Source: an uncultured Clostridia bacterium
Lineage (GTDB): Bacteria > Bacillota > Clostridia > Oscillospirales > CAG-382
DNA length: 64,000 nt
Direction of reading: 5' to 3'
Assembly: GCA_947630765.1 (NCBI GenBank)
Contig: CANRIX010000008.1
Span: forward strand, 31,811 to 95,810
Positions 27,655 to 35,354 of this stretch are shown here, in pieces. A program made the translations under genes and the position numbers. Positions within the stretch are counted from its first letter, which is position 1. Every line of letters starts with the position of its first letter. The notes beneath the pieces are model-generated. The model saw only the letters and a list, made by a program, of their open reading frames with translations. It was not told where the DNA came from and did no database searches.

Positions 27655-28371
27655 ATGCTGTTACGCGTTCTGACCTTCAATATCCAGCACTGCCACCCCT
27701 ACCTGCAAAAGGAATGGGATACCATCGACGTTTCGCTGTTCGCGGACGTTATCCTCTGTTTCGACCCCGACATCGTCGGACTCAACGAGGTGCGCGGAGA
27801 GGGCCCGTCCCCGGATTACCGGGAACAGGCGGACCTGCTCGCGCAGGCGACCGGGTACCACGCCTTCTTCGCGCCCGCGATCGAGGTCCCCGGCGGCGGT
27901 CCCTACGGCAACGCGATCCTTTCCAAGGAAAAACCGACCGAAACGGCGGTCCTGCCGATCCCCGACCCGTCCCGCGACCCGTCCCGCTGGGGGTACGAAT
28001 CCCGCTGTATCGCCAAGGCGGTCTTTCCGTTCGGCGTGACCCTGCTCACGACCCACTTCGGGCTCAACCCGGACGAGGCGCGGAACGCCGTCGACGCCGT
28101 CTGCGCCGCCGTCCGCGCTGCGGACACCCCGGTCGTCCTGACCGGCGACTTCAATCTGCGCCCGGACGACCCGCTCCTGCGCCCGATTCGCGCATTGCTC
28201 GCGGACACGGCGGACGCTTTTTCCCGTCCGTCCCTCTCCTTCCCGTCGGACGTCCCGCGCGAGAAAATCGACTACATCTTCACGTCGTCGTCGGTCAGGA
28301 CCCGGTTCGCCTGCATTCCGCCGGTCGTCGCGTCCGACCATCGCCCGTATTTCGCGCTCGTCGAGGTGTAA
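27655..28371 (+). CDS. Endonuclease/exonuclease/phosphatase-family metal-dependent hydrolase
   Basis: The 238-residue product has the family's ordered catalytic motifs: LTFNIQHC (Asn), VGLNEV (Glu), LTTHFG, VLTGDFNLRP (Asp/Asn) and the terminal SDHRPYFA (Asp-His). It should hydrolyse phosphodiester or phosphomonoester bonds with Mg2+. It has no signal peptide and is shorter than DNA repair nucleases of the family. The substrate is unknown. The gene stands alone between spoIVA and pdxT and ends at a bidirectional terminator. Confidence 0.88.
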   Translation: MLLRVLTFNIQHCHPYLQKEWDTIDVSLFADVILCFDPDIVGLNEVRGEGPSPDYREQADLLAQATGYHAFFAPAIEVPGGGPYGNAILSKEKPTETAVLPIPDPSRDPSRWGYESRCIAKAVFPFGVTLLTTHFGLNPDEARNAVDAVCAAVRAADTPVVLTGDFNLRPDDPLLRPIRALLADTADAFSRPSLSFPSDVPREKIDYIFTSSSVRTRFACIPPVVASDHRPYFALVEV

Positions 28372-28375
28372 AAAA

Positions 28376-28408
28376 CGCCCGCCGAAAGGGAAATCCCCTC
28401 GGCGGGCG
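28376..28408. terminator. Bidirectional terminator between the hydrolase gene and pdxT
   Basis: CGCCCGCCGA and TCGGCGGGCG pair perfectly around a 13-base loop, with A-run on the left and AAAATTT on the right. It separates two converging genes. Confidence 0.85.
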
Positions 28409-28419
28409 AAAATTTGCGT

Positions 28420-28998
28420 TCAATCGGCGCGGATTAGCCGCAGAAAGTATTCATGGACCGAAAGGTCGCTCGTCAGTTCCGGGTGGAACGCGGTGACGAG
28501 CTGTTTGCCCTGCCGCGCGGCGACGATGCGCCCGTCCACCTCCGCGAGCGCCTCCGCGTCCCCGGAAACCGACGCGAGGTAGGGCGCACGAATGAAAGTC
28601 ATCGGGATCTGCCCGATCCCTTTGCAGGTCCCGACCGTGGCGAAACTGCCGAGCTGGCGCCCGTACGCGTTGCGGACCGCGACCGTATCCATCGTGGCGA
28701 AGTGCGTGCGCTCGTCGTTCTGGATACGCCCGGCGAGCAGGAGCAGTCCCGCGCAGGTGCCGAACACCGGGAGCCCGGACGCGATACGCGCCTGCAGCGG
28801 ATCGAACAGCCCGGTTTCCCGCAGCAGTTTCCCCTGCACCGTGCTTTCGCCGCCGGGCAGGATCAGACCGTCGAAGGAGCGTTCCAGGTCCCGCCGCTGC
28901 CGGAGTTCAAACGCGGACACGCCGAGGTTCGCGAGCGCCTGTTCGTGCTCGGCGAACGCCCCCTGCAGGGCGAGCACGGCGACGCGAAGTCCGCTCAT
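28420..28998 (-). CDS. pdxT: Pyridoxal 5'-phosphate synthase glutaminase subunit
   Basis: This 192-residue class I glutamine amidotransferase releases ammonia from glutamine and feeds it to PdxS for vitamin B6 synthesis. Visible motifs are VLALQGAF at the N-terminus, LPGGEST, the nucleophile Cys in [11 protein letters not shown] and the His-Glu pair in TAFHPELT. Length is normal. Its ATG overlaps the pdxS stop by four bases, giving tight stoichiometric coupling. Confidence 0.97.
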   Translation of the reverse strand: MSGLRVAVLALQGAFAEHEQALANLGVSAFELRQRRDLERSFDGLILPGGESTVQGKLLRETGLFDPLQARIASGLPVFGTCAGLLLLAGRIQNDERTHFATMDTVAVRNAYGRQLGSFATVGTCKGIGQIPMTFIRAPYLASVSGDAEALAEVDGRIVAARQGKQLVTAFHPELTSDLSVHEYFLRLIRAD

Positions 28999-29870
28999 TT
29001 GCCCCGCTCCGCCATCAGGAGCTGGATTTCCTGCTCGTTGATGCCGACCATCGCTTCGCCGAGGTCCTCCGAGAGGGAGGCGAGCAGCTTCGCGTCGGTG
29101 TAGTTGGTGACGGCCTGCACGATGGCGGCCGCACGCTTCTCCGGCTTGCCGGACTTGAAGATGCCGGAACCGACGAACACGCCCTCCGCGCCGAGCTGCA
29201 TCAGCAGCGCCGCGTCCGCCGGGGTCGCCACGCCGCCCGCCGCGAAGTTGACGACCGGCAGTTTTCCGTTTTCATGGACGTAGCGCACGAGTTCGTAGGG
29301 GACCTGCAGCTGCTTCGCCTCGTCGAACAGCTCGTCGTCGGCGCAGGAGACCAGCCGCCGAATTTCCGACTGCATCTGCCGCATATGGCGGACCGCCTGC
29401 ACGACGTCGCCGGTCCCCGGTTCGCCCTTGGTGCGGATCATCGACGCGCCCTCGTTGATGCGGCGAAGCGCCTCGCCGAGGTCCCGTGCGCCGCAGACGA
29501 ACGGCACGTCGAATTTGGTCTTGTCGATGTGGTAGCGGTCGTCGGCGGGGGAGAGCACCTCGCTTTCGTCGATGTAGTCGATCTCGATCGCCTGCAGGAT
29601 CTGCGCTTCCGCAAAATGCCCGATGCGGCACTTCGCCATGACCGGGATGGACACCGCCTCCTGAATGCCCCGGATCATCTTCGGGTCGCTCATGCGGGAT
29701 ACGCCGCCCGCGGCGCGGATGTCCGCGGGGATCCGCTCGAGCGCCATGACCGCGCACGCCCCCGCCGCTTCGGCGATTTTCGCCTGCTCCGGCGTCGTGA
29801 CGTCCATGATGACCCCGCCTTTGAGCATTTGCGCGAGGTTGCGGTTGAGTTCCCAACGGTTGTTTTCCAT
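28995..29870 (-). CDS. pdxS: Pyridoxal 5'-phosphate synthase lyase subunit
   Basis: This 291-residue TIM-barrel subunit condenses ribose 5-phosphate, glyceraldehyde 3-phosphate and ammonia into pyridoxal 5'-phosphate. Diagnostic stretches are [13 protein letters not shown] (with the first catalytic lysine shortly before it at KGG), [33 protein letters not shown] and [11 protein letters not shown] (second catalytic lysine). It forms a dodecamer with PdxT in the cytoplasm. It is the first gene of the pdxST operon and has its own promoter. Confidence 0.98.
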   Translation of the reverse strand: MENNRWELNRNLAQMLKGGVIMDVTTPEQAKIAEAAGACAVMALERIPADIRAAGGVSRMSDPKMIRGIQEAVSIPVMAKCRIGHFAEAQILQAIEIDYIDESEVLSPADDRYHIDKTKFDVPFVCGARDLGEALRRINEGASMIRTKGEPGTGDVVQAVRHMRQMQSEIRRLVSCADDELFDEAKQLQVPYELVRYVHENGKLPVVNFAAGGVATPADAALLMQLGAEGVFVGSGIFKSGKPEKRAAAIVQAVTNYTDAKLLASLSEDLGEAMVGINEQEIQLLMAERGK

Positions 29871-29888
29871 GAAAAGTCGTTCCTTTCG

Positions 29889-29901
29889 TACCCTATGGGT
29901 G
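29889..29901. promoter_or_regulatory. Short inverted repeat in the pdxS leader
   Basis: ACCCTATGGGT forms two four-base arms around a three-base centre between promoter and start codon. It could be an operator half-site or a minor hairpin; the evidence is weak. Confidence 0.2.
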
Positions 29902-29947
29902 TTTCCTGTATGGTATAGAAAACAGATAGGTAAAATAGATTTTCCCT

Positions 29948-29976
29948 ATGATACTACGCAAAAGCGGTTTTGTCAA
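29948..29976 (-). promoter_or_regulatory. Sigma-A promoter of pdxST
   Basis: On the minus strand TTGACA (29976-29971) and TATCAT (29953-29948) are 17 bp apart, 77 bases before the pdxS ATG. Confidence 0.88.
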
Positions 29977-30213
29977 GAGGTAAGACGAAAAAATCTGGTG
30001 AAGGTGAAAATACAATAAAAATGTTGTCCCGTAGGCGGGCATGAACCGCCGGAGGGACATCTCAAGAGAAAACCGGCGAAGGCGGCGTCAGCATTGTCGC
30101 AAGCCGAGCCGGCTTTCGACGAAAAGGGGGGTTCGGGGGAAAAACACGGAACGAGGCGAAGTTGCGGCATAGCCGCCAACAAGCCGACGTGATCGCGTTT
30201 GTCCCCCGAATTA
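29977..30213. other. Intergenic region between the flavodiiron gene and pdxS promoter
   Basis: About 240 bases without a convincing gene. It holds GC-rich short inverted segments (for example GCCGGCTTTC near 30109 and CCGGCG near 30076), but nothing I can assign. The minus-strand flavodiiron transcript presumably ends here. Confidence 0.3.
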
Positions 30214-32004
30214 TCACGAAATCGGCTCGAAATCGGCGGCGCCGTGCTTGCAGAGCGGGCAAATGAAGTCCTCCGGCAGTTCGTCGCCCTCGTAGACGTA
30301 CCCGCAAATCTTGCAGACGTAGCCCTTCTTGCCCTCGGTCTTGGGTTTGGGCTTGACGTTGGCGTGGTAGTAGGCGTAGGTCATGCTCTCCGCCGACGAG
30401 ATCACCCGCGACTCCGTCACGCTGCACAGGAACATCCCGTGCGAGCCGAGGTCGACGTACTGTTCGACCTTCAGCGAAAGCAGGGCGTTGATGTCGCGCG
30501 GGAGGAAACGCAGCCCGTTCGACGAGCGCAATTCCTCGATCCCCGCGAACTTGTCCGCCGTCCGGCCGCTTTGGAAGCCGAAGTTCTCGAACGTGCGGAA
30601 CGGGGCGTCGACGGTCAGGCAGTTGACGTTGAGGACGCCGGTCTGCTTGATGATGTGGTGGGAATAGTTCTGCTTGTTGATGGTGACGGCGATGCGGTTG
30701 GGCGAATCGGCGACCTGCGAAACCGTGTTGACGATCAGACCGTTGTCCTTTTGCCCGTCCCGGCAGGTGACGACGTACAGCCCGTAGCCGAGCTTGAACA
30801 GGGCGGTCGGGTCGCTCTTGTTCGCCGTTTCCTCCTTGCGGGCGAGGTAGCTCTGGCAAAGCTCCTCGGCGAGCGCCTTGACCTCCCCGCGGCTCTCCTC
30901 GTTGAGCGCCGACAGGATGCGGACCGTGTGGTTCGCGAAGGTCAGGTTCTTGCAGGGGGCGAGCAATTCCCGCATCCCCTTCGCCGCGAGCGGCGCCCAC
31001 GAGCCGTTTTCGATCAGCGCGACCGTGCGGTTGCGGTAGCCGTGTTCGGCGAGGGCGGTCAGGAACGTGTGCATGAACGGGAAGATCTCCGCGTTGTAGG
31101 TCGTCGTCGCGAGCACCAGCGTCCCGTAGCGGAACGCGTCCTCGAGCGCTTCGGTCTGGTCACAGCGGGCGAGGTCGTGCAGGACCACCTTCGGGCATCC
31201 CTTCGCGCGAAGCTCGTTCTCCAGCAGCTCGACCGCCTGCTTCGTATGCCCGTAGACCGACGTGTAGGCGACGACGATGCCCTCGCTCTCCACGCCGTAG
31301 GAGGACCAGAGGTCGTAAAGCCCGAGGTAATGCCCCAAATCTTCGGTCAGCACCGGGCCGTGCAGGGGGCAGATGATCCGAATGTCCAGCGCCTGCGCCT
31401 TTTTCAGAAGCGCCTGCACCTGTGCGCCGTACTTGCCGACGATGCCGAAGTAGTACCGACGCGCCTCACAGTCCCATTCCTCCTCGCGGTCGAGGGCGCC
31501 GAACTTGCCGAACCCGTCGGCGGAGAACAGCACCTTGTCGGCGCTGTCGTAGGTCACGAGCACCTCTGGCCAATGCACCATCGGGGCGGTGCGGAAATGT
31601 AGGACGTGCTTCCCGAGCGAAAGCTCGTCCCCCTCTCCGACCACCAGCCGGCGGTCGGCGTAATCGGTGCCGAAGAAGTTCTGCATCATCGCGAACGCCT
31701 TCGCCGAAGCGACCACCGTCGCCTGCGGATAGACCTGCAGGAACGCGTCGATGTTGGCGGAGTGATCCGGCTCCATGTGCTGGACGACGAGGTAATCCGG
31801 CTGTCTGCCGCCGAGGGCGTTCTGGAGGTTGTCCAGCCATTCGTGCCGGAAACGGGCGTCGACGGTGTCCATGACGGCGACCTTGCCGTCGAGGATCAGG
31901 TAGGAATTGTACGCCATTCCGTTCGGGACGAGGTACTGCCCTTCAAACAGGTCGACGTCGTGGTCGTTGACGCCGATCCAGCGGATGCTGTCGGTGATTT
32001 TCAT
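30214..32004 (-). CDS. Flavodiiron protein fused to flavin reductase and rubredoxin
   Basis: The start is ATG 32004, behind AAAGGAAGG; the frame is open further upstream without coding sense. The 596-residue product has four modules in order: a beta-lactamase-like diiron domain (HMEPDHSAN ligands at ~81-89, then the second histidine set around VHWPE and CPLHGPV; 1-~250), a flavodoxin-like FMN domain (AYTSVYGHTK, TTTYNAEIFP; ~255-400), a flavin-reductase-type FMN domain (GLYVVTCRDGQKDNGLIVN; ~420-545) and a C-terminal rubredoxin (CKICGYVYEGDELP and CPLCK; ~550-596). It should reduce O2 or NO to harmless products with electrons passed internally, protecting an anaerobe. Confidence 0.93.
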   Translation of the reverse strand: MKITDSIRWIGVNDHDVDLFEGQYLVPNGMAYNSYLILDGKVAVMDTVDARFRHEWLDNLQNALGGRQPDYLVVQHMEPDHSANIDAFLQVYPQATVVASAKAFAMMQNFFGTDYADRRLVVGEGDELSLGKHVLHFRTAPMVHWPEVLVTYDSADKVLFSADGFGKFGALDREEEWDCEARRYYFGIVGKYGAQVQALLKKAQALDIRIICPLHGPVLTEDLGHYLGLYDLWSSYGVESEGIVVAYTSVYGHTKQAVELLENELRAKGCPKVVLHDLARCDQTEALEDAFRYGTLVLATTTYNAEIFPFMHTFLTALAEHGYRNRTVALIENGSWAPLAAKGMRELLAPCKNLTFANHTVRILSALNEESRGEVKALAEELCQSYLARKEETANKSDPTALFKLGYGLYVVTCRDGQKDNGLIVNTVSQVADSPNRIAVTINKQNYSHHIIKQTGVLNVNCLTVDAPFRTFENFGFQSGRTADKFAGIEELRSSNGLRFLPRDINALLSLKVEQYVDLGSHGMFLCSVTESRVISSAESMTYAYYHANVKPKPKTEGKKGYVCKICGYVYEGDELPEDFICPLCKHGAADFEPIS

Positions 32005-32034
32005 GGGGATCCCTTCCTTTCTGTCGAAGCAGAC

Positions 32035-32080
32035 GGGACGCCGCAGACGCCTTGACGGCGGCGCGGCGTCCCTGCCTTTT
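32035..32080 (+). terminator. Strong hairpin with T-run on the plus strand
   Basis: GGGACGCCGC and GCGGCGTCCC pair across an 18-base loop, with CTGCCTTTTTT on the + side. On the minus strand, where the genes lie, the T-run is missing, so it may instead be a processing or attenuation hairpin between the small acidic gene and the flavodiiron gene. Confidence 0.4.
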
Positions 32081-32087
32081 TTCAGTT

Positions 32088-32339
32088 TCAGTCTTTCTTT
32101 TTCGCGTGCATCGCGGCGAGCGCAGCGATAAGCGCCGCGAGCGCAACGCCGAGCGCAATGCCGCCGATGAGGATGGCACGGTGCTTGTTGGAGCACTTGC
32201 GGACCGGCTTTTCCTCGGTTTCCGTTTCCTCTTCAGTCTCAAGGGTTTCGCCGAGGGTTTCGTCGAGGTCCTCGGTCTGTTCGGGAGCGGTCAGATCGGT
32301 GTCCTCTTCCAGGGTGAAGTCCAGATCGTTGTTTGCCAT
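32088..32339 (-). CDS. Small acidic single-pass membrane protein
   Basis: The start is ATG 32339 with AAAGGAAGG upstream; 83 residues follow. The first 45 are strongly acidic (many Glu, Asp and Thr), then a basic stretch PVRKCSNKHR, a membrane helix (ILIGGIALGVALAALIAALA) and a KKKD tail. The positive residues flank the helix on both sides, so orientation is unclear. It sits between psd and the flavodiiron gene. I recognise no family. Confidence 0.6.
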   Translation of the reverse strand: MANNDLDFTLEEDTDLTAPEQTEDLDETLGETLETEEETETEEKPVRKCSNKHRAILIGGIALGVALAALIAALAAMHAKKKD

Positions 32340-32385
32340 GGGATTTACCTTCCTTTCTATACTGTAAGGGTGCGTTTTCCCTTTT

Positions 32386-33231
32386 TTACAGGATCCTTCC
32401 GACGGGTTCGCCGAGCCGGACGACGGTTTCCTCGCCGGCAAGGCTGTTTTGCAGGAGCCGCTCCGCCGGTTCGACGGTCCCCGGGCGGAGTAGAAGCACG
32501 ACGGTCGAACCGCCGAACTCGAAATACCCCTTCTCCTCCCCTCGCGCGAACGACGCGGGGTGCCGGTTGACGATCCGCCCGACCAGCATCGCCCCGACCT
32601 CCACGAACGCGACACGCCCGCACCGCTCGCAGTCGAGGAGCGTCACCTCGCGGCAGTTGCGGTGAAAGACCGGCAGCTTTTCGAGGGCGATCGGGTTGAC
32701 CGTGTGGAGCGTGCCGGGAAGAAAATGATGGGAGATCTCTTTCCCGCCGTCCGGGTAGATATAGCGGTGGTAATCCTCCACCGAAAGGCGGAACACGAAC
32801 GCGAAACCGTTTTCGTACCGCTTCGCTTCCTCCGCGTCGCCGAGCAGCTCGGAAACCGTGTACGGCGCCTGCTTGACCGGGAAGGCGGTCCCTTCCCGCA
32901 GCGGCACGACGGTCAGACGCGAATCGGCGGGGGAGAGCAGGGCGTCCTCCGGCAGTCCGTCCGGCGAAAAAACCGCCTTGCGCCTGCGGGTGAAGAACGC
33001 GTTGTACGTCCGCAGGATATCCCCCTCGAACTGCGACGGGTCGACCCGCCACTTCTTCGCGGTCCGCTTCGCCCGTCCGGCGGAAAGCGGACTGTTCATA
33101 TACGCCCCCACGACGCGGGACACCCATCTCGCCCGGCAGAGCCGCAGCAGCACCCGCCCCGGCAGGCAGCCGTACAGGAAGCGCAGGCAGGTTTCCTGCC
33201 CGCTCGGGGAGCCCATTCGGTTTTCCGCCAC
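32386..33231 (-). CDS. psd: Phosphatidylserine decarboxylase proenzyme
   Basis: The enzyme turns phosphatidylserine into phosphatidylethanolamine in the membrane. Family features are SPADSRLTVVPL, the histidine-rich FVFRLSVEDYHRYIYP, VNPIALEKLPVFHRN, VEVGAMLVGRI and the self-cleavage site GGST (FEFGGSTVVLLL, near residue 250), whose serine becomes the pyruvoyl group. Length (281 residues) is normal for the Clostridium-type enzyme. I chose GTG 33231, five bases after GGGGAGGGG; an ATG six codons upstream has only a three-base spacer. No pssA gene is next to it in the window. Confidence 0.93.
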   Translation of the reverse strand: MAENRMGSPSGQETCLRFLYGCLPGRVLLRLCRARWVSRVVGAYMNSPLSAGRAKRTAKKWRVDPSQFEGDILRTYNAFFTRRRKAVFSPDGLPEDALLSPADSRLTVVPLREGTAFPVKQAPYTVSELLGDAEEAKRYENGFAFVFRLSVEDYHRYIYPDGGKEISHHFLPGTLHTVNPIALEKLPVFHRNCREVTLLDCERCGRVAFVEVGAMLVGRIVNRHPASFARGEEKGYFEFGGSTVVLLLRPGTVEPAERLLQNSLAGEETVVRLGEPVGRIL

Positions 33232-33263
33232 GAGCGCCCCTCCCCGCATCCGTCCTTTTCTTC

Positions 33264-33292
33264 ATTATAGCCGAACGTACGCTTTTTGTCAA
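33264..33292 (-). promoter_or_regulatory. Consensus sigma-A promoter of psd
   Basis: On the minus strand TTGACA (33292-33287) and TATAAT (33269-33264) are perfect and 17 bp apart. It is divergent from the pgeF promoter about 40 bp away. Confidence 0.9.
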
Positions 33293-33311
33293 GAGAAAAG
33301 CGAAAACGGAC

Positions 33312-33340
33312 TTGCATTTTTCCCGTTTTTTTGCTATAAT
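33312..33340 (+). promoter_or_regulatory. Promoter of the pgeF-sbcD-like-yhaN-like-pepP operon
   Basis: TTGCAT (33312-33317) and a perfect TATAAT (33335-33340) are 17 bp apart, 33 bases before the pgeF start. Confidence 0.75.
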
Positions 33341-33373
33341 GATAGCAAGTGACGGCGAAAGGGGAAAAGTGCC

Positions 33374-34195
33374 ATGGAAAAGGCGTGGACGGAGCATATC
33401 GGACCGGGCGGGGAGCGTTACCTGACCTCGCCGCTGCTCGACGGCGCGGGGGCGCGGCACCTGTTTTCGACGCGGATCGGCGGGGTGAGCCGGGGAGCGT
33501 TCGGCGGCTGGAATTTCGCCGTCGGCGTCGCGGAGGAGCGGGACAGCGAGGACAACGTGCGGGAGAATTACGCCCGTGCGGCGGGCATTTTCGGGCTTTC
33601 CGCCGGCGACGTCTGCCGCACCTATCAGTCCCATACGTCCCGCGTGGACTTCGTCGGGGAGCCGGAGCGGGGCGTGGGCGTGACGAAACCGAAGTTCCCG
33701 TACGGCGTGGACGGGTTGGTCACGGACACCCCGAACCTGCTGCTTTCCGTCCGCAGCGCGGACTGCGTGCCGATTTTGCTGTACGACCCGGTCGGGAAGC
33801 GGTGCGGCGCGGTGCATGCGGGCTGGCGGGGGACGGCGGGCGGCGTCACCGCGAACGCGGTCGATCTGCTCTGCCGGTTCGGGTCGCGTCCGTCCGACCT
33901 GCTCGCCGCGATCGGGCCCTGCATCGGTCCATGCTGCTACGAGGTCGGCGGGGAGGTGCGCGACGCTTTCCCCGCCCGCGACGCGGGGCTGGACGGCTGT
34001 TTTTCCCCGTGCGGGGAAGGGAAGTACCGCCTCGACCTGACCGAGGCGAACCGCCGATTGCTGCTCGCCGCCGGACTGCGGGAGGAACACATCTCCTGCG
34101 CGAACCTCTGCACGAAGTGCGACCCGGTCCGCTTCTTTTCCCACCGCCGGAGCGGCCCGGTGCGCGGGACCATGAGCGCATTCATCACCGTCTGA
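33374..34195 (+). CDS. pgeF: Peptidoglycan editing factor PgeF (YfiH/laccase-domain)
   Basis: The 273-residue protein belongs to the YfiH/DUF152 family. It shows LFSTRIGGVSRGAF near the start, QSHTSRV (His), the Cys of SADCVPILLYDP and the His of GAVHAGWRGTAGG that form the Zn/catalytic site, and SCANLCTKCDP near the end. In other bacteria PgeF removes mis-incorporated L-Ser from peptidoglycan stem peptides; the older name polyphenol oxidase reflects in vitro activity. It leads an operon of four closely spaced genes. Confidence 0.95.
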   Translation: MEKAWTEHIGPGGERYLTSPLLDGAGARHLFSTRIGGVSRGAFGGWNFAVGVAEERDSEDNVRENYARAAGIFGLSAGDVCRTYQSHTSRVDFVGEPERGVGVTKPKFPYGVDGLVTDTPNLLLSVRSADCVPILLYDPVGKRCGAVHAGWRGTAGGVTANAVDLLCRFGSRPSDLLAAIGPCIGPCCYEVGGEVRDAFPARDAGLDGCFSPCGEGKYRLDLTEANRRLLLAAGLREEHISCANLCTKCDPVRFFSHRRSGPVRGTMSAFITV

Positions 34196-34211
34196 ACGGG
34201 AGGGACAGAAA

Positions 34212-35342
34212 ATGCCTGCGATCCGAATCCTGCACGGGGCGGATTTCCACCTCGATTCCCCGTTTTCCCTGCGCTCCCCGCGTGAAGCGGAGCGCCGCCG
34301 CACGGAATTGCGGAGCGACCTTTCCTCGGTCATGCTGTACATCCGCCTGCAGAGGATACAGGTCTGCCTGCTCAGCGGCGACCTGTTCGACGGCGAATCC
34401 GTCACGCCGGAAACGAGCGCCCTGCTCGAACGGGAACTTTCGTCCTGCCCGGACTGCCGGTTCTTCCTCTCGCCGGGCAATCACGACCCGCTGACCCCGT
34501 CCTCCCCCTACCGCCGTATGCGCCTGCCGGAGAACGTGCATGTTTTCGGTCCGCAGAAGGAGCGCGTCCGGCTGGACGAGCTAGGGGTGGACGTGTACGG
34601 CTTCGCCTTTGACGGCGCCGACTGCCCGGAGAACCCGCTGACCGGCTATCCGCCGCGTGACCCGGACCGCGTCAACCTGCTCTGCTGTCACGGCGACCTC
34701 GACGGGCGGAGCGGATACGGTTCGTTCACCCGTGCCGACCTCGCCGCGAGCGGATTCGACTACGTCGCGCTCGGGCATATCCACAAGGGGACCGGGCTGC
34801 AGTGCGAGCAGACCGCTGCCGGACGGGTCTACTGGGCGTACCCCGGCTGTCTGGAGGGTCGCGGATTCGACGAAACCGGCGAAAAGGGCGTGCTGTGCGG
34901 CACGGTGGAAAAGGGGAAGGTGGACCTGCAGTTCGTCCGCATCTCCAAGCGTCGGTACGAGCTCGCGGACTGCGACGTGACCAGCTGCACGCGTCTGGAA
35001 GCGCTCGAACGGGTCCGTGCGCTGGCGCGGACCTACGGCGCGGACACGACGCTGCGGGTCTTTCTGACCGGGGAAGTGAAGGACGGGCTGTTGCTGCTGC
35101 CGGAGGAAATCACGCCCCCGGACGGCGCCTGCGCGGTCGAAACGGTCGACCGGACGGTGCTCGCCCCGGACCTGACCGCCATCGAGCAAAGCGGGACGCT
35201 CAAGGGCGTGTTCTTCCGTCTGATGCGGGAAAAGCAGGAAGTCCCCGGCGCGGACGCCGAACTGTACGAGCAGGCGTTGCGGTACGGTCTGCTCGCGCTG
35301 GACGGGCGCAACGTCGCGGACGTGGATTTTGAAGGATTCTAA
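34212..35342 (+). CDS. DNA-repair exonuclease of the SbcD/Mre11 type (YhaO-like)
   Basis: The 376-residue product has calcineurin-like nuclease motifs ILHGADFHLDSPF (D-x-H), LLSGDLFDGE (G-D), SPGNHDPL and the C-terminal ALGHIHKG. The first ~240 residues are the nuclease; the rest (~250-376) is a C-terminal domain that would contact the partner ATPase. The gene starts 16 bases after pgeF and lies 12 bases before the AAA ATPase gene, the typical YhaO-YhaN arrangement of Bacillota. Confidence 0.93.
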   Translation: MPAIRILHGADFHLDSPFSLRSPREAERRRTELRSDLSSVMLYIRLQRIQVCLLSGDLFDGESVTPETSALLERELSSCPDCRFFLSPGNHDPLTPSSPYRRMRLPENVHVFGPQKERVRLDELGVDVYGFAFDGADCPENPLTGYPPRDPDRVNLLCCHGDLDGRSGYGSFTRADLAASGFDYVALGHIHKGTGLQCEQTAAGRVYWAYPGCLEGRGFDETGEKGVLCGTVEKGKVDLQFVRISKRRYELADCDVTSCTRLEALERVRALARTYGADTTLRVFLTGEVKDGLLLLPEEITPPDGACAVETVDRTVLAPDLTAIEQSGTLKGVFFRLMREKQEVPGADAELYEQALRYGLLALDGRNVADVDFEGF

Positions 35343-35354
35343 GGGGGTGCGGAG

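Noticed and set aside
32357..34480. Minus-strand frame of about 700 codons over psd and pgeF
   Set aside because: It runs through the divergent promoters and through pgeF in antisense; only psd in another frame is supported.
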